A DNA stretch of 55,773 nucleotides from an uncultured Saprospiraceae bacterium (GTDB lineage: Bacteria > Bacteroidota > Bacteroidia > Chitinophagales > Saprospiraceae): positions 1-55,773 of the forward strand of contig CALKJD010000082.1 of assembly GCA_937995755.1 (NCBI GenBank). The letters run 5' to 3'. Position numbers and translations under genes: made by a program. Positions 16,918 to 25,646 of the stretch are shown piece by piece. The notes under the pieces are model-generated. The model searched no databases and was not told the origin of the DNA. It saw only the letters and a list, made by a program, of their open reading frames with translations. Position 1 is the stretch's first letter. Every line of letters starts with the position of its first letter.

Positions 16918-18258
16918 ATGGGCGTTCTTAGTATTGTATTACAGCTGATTTTGAGTTTATCTATACTAGTTGTACTGCATGAGTGTGGACACTTTTTTCC
17001 AGCAAAATGGTTTAACACTAGAGTAGAAAAATTCTACTTGTTCTTCAATCCTTATTTCTCACTATTCAAAATACAGAAAGGAGAGACTGAATACGGTCTA
17101 GGATGGGTACCATTTGGTGGCTATGTGAAGATCTCAGGAATGATCGATGAGAGTATGGATACTGAGCAGATGGCAGGAGAGCCACAGCCTTGGGAATTTC
17201 GTTCTAAACCAGCATGGCAACGACTTATCATAATGGTCGGTGGTGTAGTAGTCAACTTTATTTTAGGATTTCTCATTTTTGCAGGAATGTTATGGCATTG
17301 GGGAGAGACGTATATTCCTTCGGCTAATGTTACAGATGGTATCTACATTACAGATTCACTAGGTTACGAACTAGGACTTCAGAATGGAGATAAGATTACT
17401 CAAGTAGGGGATGTACCTTTTGAGAAGTTTAATCCAGGAGCATTTAATATGGGAATCATTATCAATGATGCTCGTACGTATAAAGTTAATAGAGGAGGTC
17501 AAGAAGTAGTATTACCTATCGGTGAGCAATACACCAAAGTATTAACTAAGAACTATAAGAACAAAACATTATTTACGGCGAGATTTCCTCACAAGGTTAC
17601 TAAAGTAAATGATGACAGTCCTGCTAAGAAAGCGGGCTTACAAGTGGATGATGCAATCGTAAAAGTAAATAGTGTAGCTACACCTTCTGCTATAGAGATG
17701 GCATTAGAAATGAGAAAGTACAAAAGTGAGACCATACCTATTTTAGTGAAGAGAAATGGTCAATTAGTACCGTTAAATGTCACTCCAAATGAAGAAGGAG
17801 CGATAGGAATAGGAAATGCACCAATGACTGACTTTTATGATCCGACTCGTGTTAAGTATGGTTTCTTAGAATCTTTTCCAGCGGGTGTTACTAAAGGTGT
17901 AGGCTTTCTTAAGGATCAATTGAAAGCGTTTGGTCAGATTGCAGATGATCGTATCGATGCCACGGATTCATTAGGATCTATTGTGTCTATAGCGCGTATG
18001 TTTGACAGTGGATGGGATTGGCAAAGATTTTGGCAAATCACAGCTATGCTCTCAATATTACTAGGGTTCTTTAATATATTACCAATCCCTGCATTAGATG
18101 GAGGGTATGTAATGTTCCTTCTATATGAGATCATCTCTGGTCGTAAGCCGTCAGATAAGTTTATGGAGTACGCTACTTTATTCGGTTTTATACTTATGAT
18201 CTGTTTGATGATATTCGCTTTAGGTCTGGATGTCACTAACATATTCAAAGGCAATTAA
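16918..18258 (+). CDS. rseP: Site-2 metalloprotease RseP (M50B)
   Basis: Inner-membrane zinc protease of 446 residues that performs regulated intramembrane cleavage, classically of anti-sigma factors. The active-site HExxH is at 21-25 (VVLHECGHFFPAKWF) in the first membrane helix. The second catalytic motif is NILPIPALDGGYV, with Asp near residue 394, in a later helix. Two PDZ-like regions lie between: about 130-200 (DSLGYELGLQNGDKI) and about 225-295 (DDSPAKKAGLQVDDAIVKV). GYVKISGM is the usual membrane-reentrant segment. The stop is 2 nt before the hscB GTG, so the two are co-translated. The substrate here is unknown; no sigma/anti-sigma pair is in the window. Confidence 0.95.
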   Translation: MGVLSIVLQLILSLSILVVLHECGHFFPAKWFNTRVEKFYLFFNPYFSLFKIQKGETEYGLGWVPFGGYVKISGMIDESMDTEQMAGEPQPWEFRSKPAWQRLIIMVGGVVVNFILGFLIFAGMLWHWGETYIPSANVTDGIYITDSLGYELGLQNGDKITQVGDVPFEKFNPGAFNMGIIINDARTYKVNRGGQEVVLPIGEQYTKVLTKNYKNKTLFTARFPHKVTKVNDDSPAKKAGLQVDDAIVKVNSVATPSAIEMALEMRKYKSETIPILVKRNGQLVPLNVTPNEEGAIGIGNAPMTDFYDPTRVKYGFLESFPAGVTKGVGFLKDQLKAFGQIADDRIDATDSLGSIVSIARMFDSGWDWQRFWQITAMLSILLGFFNILPIPALDGGYVMFLLYEIISGRKPSDKFMEYATLFGFILMICLMIFALGLDVTNIFKGN

Positions 18259-18260
18259 TA

Positions 18261-18785
18261 GTGGAAGATTATTTTTCATTTTATGAGTTAGAGGAGAAAT
18301 TTTTTCTTGATCTAGCAGAGCTTAAGCGTAGGTACTACAGTAAGAGTAGAGAGTTACATCCTGACTTTTACACGCAAGATGGAGAAGCGAAGCAAGAGGA
18401 AGTATTGGCTCTATCTGCATATAATAATGACGCCTACGAAACCCTCAAACACGACAACGGTCGTATGGAGTATATCCTTCGAATGCATGATATATTAGGA
18501 GAAGAGGGTAAAAATAAGCTCGATCAGATGTTTTTGATGGAGATGATGGACATTAATGAAGCTTTGATGGATCTGCAAATGGACTTTGATCAAGTCGCAT
18601 ACGAAAAAGTGATATCAGAGATAAAGTCCATAGAATCAGACTTATATGGCGAAGCAGAGGTAGCTATGCGCGCATATGATGAAGATAAAGATGTAAGCAG
18701 ATTAAAAATTATTGCAAAGTATTATTTAAAGAAGAAGTACTTGTTGCGGATAAAGGATAATTTGGATAAATTTGTCGACGCTTAA
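18261..18785 (+). CDS. hscB: Fe-S cluster co-chaperone HscB (Hsc20)
   Basis: 174 residues. J-domain co-chaperone that delivers IscU-type scaffold to HscA and stimulates its ATPase. The J domain is at about 1-75, with the HPD motif at 33-35 (SRELHPDFY). The C-terminal three-helix HSCB domain runs about 90-170 (DQMFLMEMMDINEAL is the scaffold-binding region). The start is GTG at 18261, two nucleotides after the rseP stop. No ATG in frame would preserve the first J-domain helix. No hscA or isc genes are in this window. The tRNA-Leu gene follows 32 nt downstream and may be read through from this operon. Confidence 0.92.
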   Translation: MEDYFSFYELEEKFFLDLAELKRRYYSKSRELHPDFYTQDGEAKQEEVLALSAYNNDAYETLKHDNGRMEYILRMHDILGEEGKNKLDQMFLMEMMDINEALMDLQMDFDQVAYEKVISEIKSIESDLYGEAEVAMRAYDEDKDVSRLKIIAKYYLKKKYLLRIKDNLDKFVDA

Positions 18786-18817
18786 TTGAAGCGAAGATTG
18801 TATAAATCAGTTCAGAT

Positions 18818-18901
18818 GCCAATGTGGTGGAATTGGTAGACACGACGGACTCAAAATCCGTTGCTAGCAATAGTGTGAGGGTTCGAGTCCCTCCATTGGT
18901 A
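18818..18901 (+). tRNA. tRNA-Leu (anticodon CAA)
   Basis: 84-nt class II tRNA. The acceptor stem is GCCAATG with CATTGGT (a G-U pair at position 1). The D arm holds TGGTGGAATTGGTAGACAC. The anticodon stem ACGGA/TCCGT encloses the loop CTCAAAA, so the anticodon is CAA and it reads UUG. There is a long variable arm (TGCTAGCAATAGTG region) and a T arm GAGGG-TTCGAGT-CCCTC. The discriminator base is A, and CCA is not encoded. Confidence 0.97.
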
Positions 18902-18909
18902 CATTATAG

Positions 18910-18951
18910 AAAAGCCGCATAACCTTATTAAATTTAGGTATGCGGCTTTTT
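18910..18951 (+). terminator. Rho-independent terminator after tRNA-Leu
   Basis: AAAAGCCGCATA pairs with TATGCGGCTTTTT, with ACCTTA/TTAGGT extending the stem. A T-run follows directly. Confidence 0.92.
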
Positions 18952-18957
18952 AAGTTA

Positions 18958-18985
18958 TTGGGAGTTAGGGTAGAGGCTATATTTA
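18958..18985 (+). promoter_or_regulatory. Possible promoter of the DUF4159 gene
   Basis: TTG at 18958-18960, a 17-nt spacer, and TATATTTA at 18978-18985, which differs from TAnnTTTG only in the last base. It directly follows the terminator and precedes the ATG at 19032. Confidence 0.35.
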
Positions 18986-19031
18986 CTTCTATACTAAGAA
19001 TTAAAAGCGTAACAGAATCGTTATATCAAAT

Positions 19032-19694
19032 ATGAACATCAAGACAAGTATATCAATCTTCGTTATAGCACTATCTTCTGTATTATTTTCATTTACACCA
19101 CCTAGCTATAAGATAGCTTTGCTTAAGTATAATGGTGGAGGTGATTGGTATGCGAATCCTACAGCCCTTACTAATCTGGCATCATACTGTAATCAGTTGA
19201 TGATCACTAGTATAGATCCTGATTACGCCACAGTAGATGTGGGAAGTGTAGAAATATTCAATTTCCCTTTTCTCCACATGACAGGACATGGTAACGTAGT
19301 GTTTTCAGATAGTGAAGCCGAAAATCTTAGGACGTACCTTATGTCTGGAGGTTTCTTGCATATAGATGATAATTATGGAATGGATCCATTTGTTAGACCA
19401 GCAATGAAAAAAGTTTTTCCAGAGCTAGAGTTTGTAGAGCTTCCATTTGATCATCAGATCTATCATCAGGTCTATGATTTTCCTGGTGGATTACCTAAGA
19501 TTCATAAGCATGACGATAAGCCTGCACAAGGTCTAGGATTGGTATATGAGGGACGTTTGGTTTGTTTTTATAGCTATGAGAGTGATCTAGGTGATGGATG
19601 GGAAGATCAGTCTGTACATAAAGATCCACAGTCTATCAGACTTAAAGCATTGCAGATGGGTGCTAATATCTTGAAATACGCTTTTGAGAGTTAG
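19032..19694 (+). CDS. DUF4159 exported protein
   Basis: 220 residues with a signal peptide (about 1-22, ending SVLFSFTPP). The body matches DUF4159: KIALLKYNGGGDWYANPTAL, IFNFPFLHMTGHGNVVFS, LRTYLMSGGFLHIDDNYGM, VFPELEFVELPFDHQIY, YEGRLVCFYSYESDLGDGWED. The fold is glutamine-amidotransferase-like by family description, but the catalytic Cys-His pair of true amidotransferases is not evident, so it is probably a binding or structural module. It has its own promoter region after the tRNA terminator. The role is unknown. It usually travels with rsmE in this phylum, which fits its position here. Confidence 0.88.
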   Translation: MNIKTSISIFVIALSSVLFSFTPPSYKIALLKYNGGGDWYANPTALTNLASYCNQLMITSIDPDYATVDVGSVEIFNFPFLHMTGHGNVVFSDSEAENLRTYLMSGGFLHIDDNYGMDPFVRPAMKKVFPELEFVELPFDHQIYHQVYDFPGGLPKIHKHDDKPAQGLGLVYEGRLVCFYSYESDLGDGWEDQSVHKDPQSIRLKALQMGANILKYAFES

Positions 19695-19936
19695 GGCTTT
19701 TGCGTTTTACATTCAAATATCTTAACTAATTAAGTAGAGTGAAGTTAGATGGGATTTGGATTTTCTGTTATTGCAGTGTGTATTCTGAGTTTGGAGGTGG
19801 TTGTACTTATGGTAACATGATAGAGACAATTTAGCAGTAGTGGCTTGAAATGGCATTTACGATGGGTATGGCAAGAATGCTGTAATAGTTTTTAGTCATG
19901 TAGTATAAGACGAAAGCCAATAGCTCAGGTAGGGAC
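19695..19936. other. Intergenic stretch, nothing recognised
   Basis: About 240 nt between convergent genes. Only a short palindrome CTTAACTAATTAAG near 19722-19735 stands out. No T-tract terminator for the plus-strand gene and no RNA gene is recognised. Confidence 0.4.
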
Positions 19937-19966
19937 AAAAAAAATGAGCTCCCAATGGAAGCTCAT
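19937..19966 (-). terminator. Terminator of the outer-membrane barrel gene
   Basis: On the minus strand ATGAGCT pairs with AGCTCAT and is followed by a run of seven T, 34 nt past the stop codon at 20000. Confidence 0.85.
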
Positions 19967-19999
19967 CAATTTATTCTGTTGTTAATTACAGCTTATATA

Positions 20000-20563
20000 T
20001 TAAAGGCTATAAATTACTGATATTCCAATTACTTTGTTCTTAGTAGTTGAATCATCACCATCTACTTCTTTTCCAATGTTAGCTAGACCTAGACCATAGT
20101 TAACACCTATTCCGATATTTGTGTTGATGTTGTAAGATAATCCGAAGTTTAGTCCGTAATCTAGACTTTCTAATCCGTCCTTGATGTCTTCATCTTCAGC
20201 TTTAGCAGACATCAGTAATCCAAGGTATGGACCAGCGTGAATATCTAATGCACCTGTTTTGTAAACGAAATCTAATGGTATGTCGATGTAACTTAGGTTA
20301 GTGTTAAAATCTTGATCTAAAAATGTAATTTTGTAACCTTTAGTAGAGAAAAGTACTCCTGGTCTGAATGAAATATTTTCATTGATCATAGCAGTATATG
20401 TAGCTCCAAGGTGGAATCCTATTTTACTGTCTGGCTCAAAGCTTTCTCCATCAGAACTTACAGATACATTAGCTAGGTTTAATCCAGCCTTTATAGCTAT
20501 TTGAGCATTAGAGATTGTTGCGAAAGCAACGAATGCGAAAATTAATGATAATAGTTTTTTCAT
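20000..20563 (-). CDS. Outer-membrane beta-barrel (porin-like, OMP_b-brl family)
   Basis: 187 residues with signal peptide MKKLLSLIFAFVAFATISNA, cleaved before QIAIKAGLNLANV. The mature protein is a string of alternating strands typical of the small eight-strand barrel family seen throughout Bacteroidota: IGFHLGATYTAMI, ISFRPGVLFSTKGYKI, YIDIPLDFVYKTG, LDIHAGPYLGLLM, LDYGLNFGLSYNI, IGIGVNYGLGLAN, KVIGISVIYSL. It ends in Leu rather than Phe. It has its own promoter box and terminator, so it is monocistronic. The function is probably structural or a narrow pore; substrate unknown. Confidence 0.9.
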   Translation of the reverse strand: MKKLLSLIFAFVAFATISNAQIAIKAGLNLANVSVSSDGESFEPDSKIGFHLGATYTAMINENISFRPGVLFSTKGYKITFLDQDFNTNLSYIDIPLDFVYKTGALDIHAGPYLGLLMSAKAEDEDIKDGLESLDYGLNFGLSYNINTNIGIGVNYGLGLANIGKEVDGDDSTTKNKVIGISVIYSL

Positions 20564-20640
20564 AATAATTATTGGTTTGGTTAAGTATTATATTATGTGT
20601 ATTCGTACTTTTTATCACGAAATACATCATATATTACAAT

Positions 20641-20648
20641 CAAATATA
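20641..20648 (-). promoter_or_regulatory. -7 element for the barrel gene
   Basis: The minus strand reads TATATTTG, an exact TAnnTTTG, giving a leader of about 70 nt. No clear -33 box. Confidence 0.4.
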
Positions 20649-20694
20649 GTAAATTATTTAATATGTCGTTTTAGAAACAGTTAAATTGTAATTG

Positions 20695-21498
20695 CTAGGC
20701 CTCTCTGCGTCCTGCAGTCAGCTTCCTCAGCATACTTGGCCAAAAGCGCTTCATATATAATCCGAGCGTTTCGATTCCTCCTGCAATGATAATCTCCGCT
20801 TTACCTTTGGCAATTAGTTTGATAGCTCGTTGAGCAAATACGCTTGCAGGTATACCTTTGGCCGTATTACTGTCCATTGATTTCTGTGGAGTGCCATCTT
20901 TGGTCAAGGCATTCATAGATATGTCGGTCTGTACATAGCCAGGAGTGATAAGTGTAATATCTACTCCAGAACCATCTATTTCTGCCCTCAGACTATCAAA
21001 GAATCCATGAAGGGCATGCTTACTTCCAGCATAGCCAGATTTCATATACGACCCCAGTTTACCATTGACACTTGTAATGGTTATAATATGGCCATTTTGT
21101 CTAGATATCATTGAGGGCAGTAGTAATTTACTCATTTGGATTACTCCAAAGTAATTGATATTCATCAACTTATGGTATACGTCCATATCTGTGTCTAATG
21201 TAAGTGACCTTTGCGATATACCTGCATTATTGATAAGGATGTCAATATGACCATGCCGCTGTAATGTGTTGCTTGTGATGTTACTTATTTGTTCTGAGTT
21301 GGACATGTCTAATAAGATAATTTCAGCCTGCTCCGGATAAGTTAAAGCGGATTTTGTCTCTTCAAGTTTTTGTATTGATCTAGCAGATAGTAATAGATAC
21401 GCTCCTTGCTTAGATAGTTCGATGGCTAATGCTTTACCAATGCCTGAAGAAGCTCCAGTGATCCATATTATCTTGTTTTTGTAGTAGGGTATTTTCAC
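20695..21498 (-). CDS. Short-chain dehydrogenase/reductase (classical SDR)
   Basis: 267 residues, NAD(P)-binding Rossmann enzyme. TGASSGIG at 14-21 binds the dinucleotide. SAR at 38-40, with an Arg after the second strand, favours NADP(H). NNAG is at 90-93. The catalytic Ser143, Tyr156 and Lys160 are in order (ITSVNG, SGYAGSKHA). The C-terminal third (PGYVQTDISMNAL, KGIPASVFAQRAIKLIAKGKAEIII) and the basic tail resemble the DHRS7/YohF-like group of SDRs acting on lipids or ketones. The substrate is not predictable. It is divergent from the serine hydrolase gene that begins at 21564, with only 65 nt between. Confidence 0.92.
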   Translation of the reverse strand: MKIPYYKNKIIWITGASSGIGKALAIELSKQGAYLLLSARSIQKLEETKSALTYPEQAEIILLDMSNSEQISNITSNTLQRHGHIDILINNAGISQRSLTLDTDMDVYHKLMNINYFGVIQMSKLLLPSMISRQNGHIITITSVNGKLGSYMKSGYAGSKHALHGFFDSLRAEIDGSGVDITLITPGYVQTDISMNALTKDGTPQKSMDSNTAKGIPASVFAQRAIKLIAKGKAEIIIAGGIETLGLYMKRFWPSMLRKLTAGRREA

Positions 21499-21510
21499 GT
21501 TGAGCGGTTT

Positions 21511-21518
21511 TATATTTG
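21511..21518 (+). promoter_or_regulatory. -7 element for the exported serine hydrolase
   Basis: TATATTTG matches TAnnTTTG exactly, 45 nt before the ATG at 21564. It supports that start rather than the upstream in-frame codon at 21516, which would lie inside the promoter. Confidence 0.4.
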
Positions 21519-21563
21519 AGCGTTGCTAGTTCGCTAGTTTTATTCACAGCAATAACTAATGAT

Positions 21564-22865
21564 ATGAAGATACTACATTCTATTTCACTCCTAATAAGTT
21601 TGACCTTTACTTTTTCTCTTAGTCTGACAGCCCAAGAACTTTATTTTCCTGAAGTAGATTCGGATGATTGGGAAACGGTATCTCCGCTTTCTCTTGGATG
21701 GTGTCAAAATCAAATTGATGATTTAATAGATCTTAATGCTGAAAGCAATACTAAAGCCCTTATCATTCTCAAAAGTGGAAAGATTGCTTTAGAGCAGTAT
21801 TTTGGAGATCATGATGTGACAAAAAATTGGTATTGGGCATCGGCAGGTAAATCGCTTACGGCTTGTGTTATTGGAGTAGCTCTAGATGAAGGAGTAATAG
21901 ATATAAATAATAAAACGGCGGAGTACTTAGGCGATTGGACAGTATGTGATGATGCGAATAGTAATATCACAGTTTTACATCAATTGACCATGACTACTGG
22001 ATTGGATTATAATGGTAATGTTGATTGCACAGACGCTGAGTGTCTCGATTGTCTCAATGAAGTAGGTAGTGAATGGTATTATCATAATGCGCCCTACACA
22101 TTATTACAGGATGTAGTGGCTGATGCGGTTGATAATAATTACATATCCTATACCAAATTGGCGATTGCAGATAAGATTGGGATGAATGGTCTGTGGGTGC
22201 CCTTAGGTGATAATAGTGTTTACTTTAGTACGGCCAGAAGTATGGCCAGATTTGGTTTGATGATGCTCGCAAATGGCGACTGGAATGGTGAGGAAGTAAT
22301 AAAAGATAAAGACTACTTAAATTCAATGATTACTCCTTCTCAAGATATTAATGAGGCTTATGGATACTTGTGGTGGCTCAATGGACAAGAGACTTTTAGA
22401 TTGCCAAGTACTACGATTACTTTTAATGGTTCCCTGATACCTCAAGCGCCAGATGACACCTATATGGCGATAGGTAAAAATGGACAATACGTAATAGTCA
22501 TCCCCAGTCAAGAAACAGTAATCATAAGAATGGGGGATAGTCCTGATGATAGCTTAGTGCCGCTAAATTTTTTGAAAGAATTGATGGATTCATTTAATAA
22601 ACTCAGCTGTACTACTTCAGTCGACGATGTTCATGATCGATTAGATTTAATTTCACTTGTTAATACAGTGAGTGAAAATAAATTAATGCTTAGAGGATTG
22701 CATAAGTCCACCCAGTATGCTATTCAAAATTATAGCGGAGTAACTGTGCAGACAGGGAAAGTAATTGGTGACTATATCGATGTTTCGAAATTGAAAAGTG
22801 ATATTTATTTCATTACATTTTATAATAGGAAAGCAAGAATTACAAGAAGATTTTATAAAGGGTAA
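21564..22865 (+). CDS. T9SS-exported beta-lactamase-fold serine hydrolase
   Basis: 433 residues from the ATG at 21564; the signal peptide ends at TAQ (residue 24). The fold is class C beta-lactamase/DD-peptidase: the SxxK nucleophile motif is Ser93-Ala-Gly-Lys96 (WASAGKSLTA), a YHN triad follows in WYYHNAPYTLL, and GKNGQYVIVIP takes the place of the KTG/HxG strand. FGLMMLANGDWNGEEVI is typical of the family. The last 70 residues (SENKLMLRGLHKSTQYAIQNYSG...YFITFYNRKARITRRFYKG) form a T9SS type A sorting domain, so the enzyme is secreted or surface-bound. The substrate may be a peptide or ester. Four cysteines in the catalytic part (for example DCTDAECLDC) suggest disulfides suited to the outside. 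Confidence 0.9.
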   Translation: MKILHSISLLISLTFTFSLSLTAQELYFPEVDSDDWETVSPLSLGWCQNQIDDLIDLNAESNTKALIILKSGKIALEQYFGDHDVTKNWYWASAGKSLTACVIGVALDEGVIDINNKTAEYLGDWTVCDDANSNITVLHQLTMTTGLDYNGNVDCTDAECLDCLNEVGSEWYYHNAPYTLLQDVVADAVDNNYISYTKLAIADKIGMNGLWVPLGDNSVYFSTARSMARFGLMMLANGDWNGEEVIKDKDYLNSMITPSQDINEAYGYLWWLNGQETFRLPSTTITFNGSLIPQAPDDTYMAIGKNGQYVIVIPSQETVIIRMGDSPDDSLVPLNFLKELMDSFNKLSCTTSVDDVHDRLDLISLVNTVSENKLMLRGLHKSTQYAIQNYSGVTVQTGKVIGDYIDVSKLKSDIYFITFYNRKARITRRFYKG

Positions 22866-22885
22866 TTTCGTTTATGAAATCGCTT

Positions 22886-22924
22886 AAAGAGTATTGCTCA
22901 TTTAATTGAGCAATACTCTTTTTT
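22886..22924. terminator. Bidirectional terminator
   Basis: AAGAGTATTGCTCA (22887-22900) pairs perfectly with TGAGCAATACTCTT (22907-22920) and is followed by TTTT on the plus strand. It serves the hydrolase gene and, from the other side, the DUF1761 gene. Confidence 0.92.
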
Positions 22925-22945
22925 GTGATACATGAAAATTTATAC

Positions 22946-23398
22946 TTAATGCCAAGCATCTAAAATTCCAGTCATGAGTGTAAAGCAAATAATCCAAAAG
23001 ATAGAATTCAATAGTATATTCTTAGCGCTTATTTTTTGAAAAATTCCATGCGATATTATCACTGGCACTACAAAGCTAATAGCCATCAATGCTCCGTGTA
23101 GTGCACCGTGTTTGAATGTTCTGAAAGTATTGAAGTAAAGTTCGCCTGCATCGTTTACATCTTTATGTACAAGTTGGACAACCATATTAAGTGAAATAGC
23201 GACTAGTGCTGCCATTAATATAGCGAGCCCATAGGCTAAGATTGGTTGGTTGGGCTTCATCTCATCAGCGGATTTTCCAAGAGAAGCAAGCCATGGTTTA
23301 CCTAATAATGGTCCATAATATAATCCACCAATTATACAAGGTACTAAGGCTGCCACGATTACGGCAGCTACGTTTGTTGTGGGCATGATCATCAACAT
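22946..23398 (-). CDS. DUF1761 membrane protein
   Basis: 150 residues from the ATG at 23398 (MLMIMPTTNVAAV). An upstream in-frame start at 23476 is rejected because it runs into the terminator of the next gene and adds a polar tail. Four hydrophobic helices are seen, with family features VAAVIVAALVPCIIGGLYYGPLLGKPWL at the start, FKHGALHGALMAISFVVP and a C-terminal IFWIICFTLMTGILDAWH. DUF1761 proteins are small inner-membrane proteins of unknown activity. It lies downstream of the peptide transporters but is separated from them by a strong terminator. Confidence 0.85.
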   Translation of the reverse strand: MLMIMPTTNVAAVIVAALVPCIIGGLYYGPLLGKPWLASLGKSADEMKPNQPILAYGLAILMAALVAISLNMVVQLVHKDVNDAGELYFNTFRTFKHGALHGALMAISFVVPVIISHGIFQKISAKNILLNSIFWIICFTLMTGILDAWH

Positions 23399-23476
23399 GA
23401 GTTTTGAGTTTTGTTTCCTAAATTTAGGCAAATTAATTTGCTCGGTTTTTATAAAGGGATATTTGAGGGTAAACAT

Positions 23477-23510
23477 AAAAAAAGCTGAATGTCTAGGACA
23501 CTCAGCTTTT
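23477..23510 (-). terminator. Terminator of the peptide transporter operon
   Basis: On the minus strand AAAAGCTGAGTGTCC pairs with the ACATTCAGCTTTTTTT arm (one G-T), ending in seven T. It lies 26 nt past the stop of the 680-residue transporter. Confidence 0.9.
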
Positions 23511-23535
23511 CTATTATTTACAAAACACAGAAGAG

Positions 23536-25578
23536 TTATTTTACTCCATGCATTAATTTCTTGATTATTGGATTTAGTAATATTCCTAATAGTCCAAGTC
23601 CAATAGGGACAATAGTAAATATCAAGAAGAAAGTCGTCATAGAATATTCGCTAGTAATCTCCTCGATACTTCCACCTAATATACCTGCAAGTTTATTACC
23701 ACAAGCGATAGCGATGTACCATACACCGAACATCAGTGCGATCATTCTTCCAGGCACTAACTTACTGATGTATGATAGTGCTACAGGTGATAGACAAAGC
23801 TCTCCAAGCGTATGGAATAAATAGGCGATAACTAACCATATGATACTTACAGTAGCTACTTCAGCTCCAGAAGGAATCGTCATTGCTCCAAATGCTAAGG
23901 CAGCGAATCCTATTCCTAGAAGTATCAATCCTAAACCGTACTTAGTAGCGGCACTTGGATTGTATTTGCTTTCCCACCATTTAGAGAACAGTGGTGCAAA
24001 CATGATAATGAAAAGGGAGTTCAATATACCAAACCATGTGGCTGGTATCTCTACTTCATTTTCTTTAATTCTTTTTACTGTAGCTTGTATAACTGGAGAA
24101 GCTTTACCTTCTTTAGCAGTGAGTTCTCTCGCTTTTACTGCCTTTTCAGCATTTAAGAAGATGTACTTTCCTCTTACTTCTACGACATCTACTTTGTCTC
24201 CTACACTAAGGTTGATAGGTTCGATTATAGTGGTCTCTTTATTAGTTACAGTAGCGTTACCTATCGTCATAGCTTCAGTGACACTCACCATCTCAGGTTC
24301 TCCACCATCAGATGAAGCTTGGGATATTTGTGGAACATCTATTACTAAAGCATTAGAGTTAAGATCACGATTGATCATCCATCCTACGATAGCCCAGATG
24401 ATCACAAAGCTAGATCCTAAGAATATATTTCCTAAAGGATACTTAGAGAATGTCTGTTGAAATAATTTGAATAGAACGTAAGTAATAATTGCAATCGGTA
24501 CGACAGTGATAATGATGTTAACGATTACAAATATAGTGGCCCAATTATCCGACATGACTCTTCCTGTAAATTGCTTAGCGAAGATCGTCATCGAACCACC
24601 TGCTTGTTCAAAACACATCCAGAATACAACTGTCATAATAGCAAATATTACGATAGCTACCATTCTGTCTCGCGTTTGTGCAGGGTATCGAATGATTCTT
24701 GATATCAGTAGAAATAAAAATATTAAGAAGCCTGTAAGGATATAATATCCTGAGATGTCTGCACCTCCAATTTCGAGGAAGTTAGTGCCACCGATTTTAG
24801 AAAGTGGATCATTGATAATCCATGTGACACCAATAAATGCAGCCACAGCTACCATGATTTTATCTAGAGATGTAAACGGATTATATCTATCGCCTTCAAA
24901 CTCTAATTTGCCTTCAGACTTTATTCCATCTACGGCTTCTACCGCTATAGGCTTGTCACCGATTTCTCCAAAAATCTTACTTGTGAACAAAAATTGAAGC
25001 ATTCCTAAAAGCATGAAAACTCCAGCTAAACCAAATCCATAAGACCAAGATACTTTTTCACCGATATATCCACATAACATAATACCTAGAAAAGCTCCAG
25101 CATTTACACCCATGTAGAATATAGTATAGGCACCATCTTTTTTCTCAGGAGTATCTTTATACATTTCAGATATGATAGAAGTAATGTTAGGTTTGAAAAA
25201 TCCATTTCCAACTACTAAGCATGCAATACCTATAAATAAGAATACTTTGGCAAACTCCATTGCCATAAATGCATGGCCAAGAGTCATGATGATAGCTCCA
25301 ATGACGACCGCTTTCTTATATCCTATTTTTTTGTCGGCGACCCATCCTCCTAGTATTGGAGTAAGGTATACCAAAGCGGTATATGTACCATAAAGTGAAA
25401 GTGCTTCAGAACTAGTCCAGTCCCATCCACCGATACCAATAGATGATATTAGGAACAGTACCAATATTGCTCTCATACCATAGTATGAGAATCGCTCCCA
25501 CATCTCAGTAAAGAAAAGCACCATCAATCCTGCTGGGTGCCCCATTACCTGGGATTTAAACATATCGTTGTTATTCAT
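23536..25578 (-). CDS. POT/PTR proton-coupled peptide transporter with TM9-10 insert
   Basis: 680 residues, inner-membrane MFS carrier importing di- and tripeptides with protons. The hallmark ExxERFxYYG is at 25-34 (EMWERFSYYG). GGWVADKKIGYKKAVVIG is the PTR2 signature loop, and FYMGVNAGAFLG is the second signature. About 100 residues (roughly 405-505) lie between the helix VIIWAIVGWMI and the helix FGILNSLFIIMF. They are hydrophilic and beta-rich (SVGDKVDVVEVRGKYIFL), in the place where mammalian PepT1 carries its extracellular domain. The usual POT core is about 450-500 residues, so this domain explains the extra length. It follows a paralogue by 68 nt on the same strand and shares its transcript. 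Confidence 0.94.
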   Translation of the reverse strand: MNNNDMFKSQVMGHPAGLMVLFFTEMWERFSYYGMRAILVLFLISSIGIGGWDWTSSEALSLYGTYTALVYLTPILGGWVADKKIGYKKAVVIGAIIMTLGHAFMAMEFAKVFLFIGIACLVVGNGFFKPNITSIISEMYKDTPEKKDGAYTIFYMGVNAGAFLGIMLCGYIGEKVSWSYGFGLAGVFMLLGMLQFLFTSKIFGEIGDKPIAVEAVDGIKSEGKLEFEGDRYNPFTSLDKIMVAVAAFIGVTWIINDPLSKIGGTNFLEIGGADISGYYILTGFLIFLFLLISRIIRYPAQTRDRMVAIVIFAIMTVVFWMCFEQAGGSMTIFAKQFTGRVMSDNWATIFVIVNIIITVVPIAIITYVLFKLFQQTFSKYPLGNIFLGSSFVIIWAIVGWMINRDLNSNALVIDVPQISQASSDGGEPEMVSVTEAMTIGNATVTNKETTIIEPINLSVGDKVDVVEVRGKYIFLNAEKAVKARELTAKEGKASPVIQATVKRIKENEVEIPATWFGILNSLFIIMFAPLFSKWWESKYNPSAATKYGLGLILLGIGFAALAFGAMTIPSGAEVATVSIIWLVIAYLFHTLGELCLSPVALSYISKLVPGRMIALMFGVWYIAIACGNKLAGILGGSIEEITSEYSMTTFFLIFTIVPIGLGLLGILLNPIIKKLMHGVK

Positions 25579-25646
25579 TGATTGTATATTAAGTTAATTG
25601 ATTGTTTTTTGATTGTTGAAGACAGCCCCTTCTTATTTATATTTAA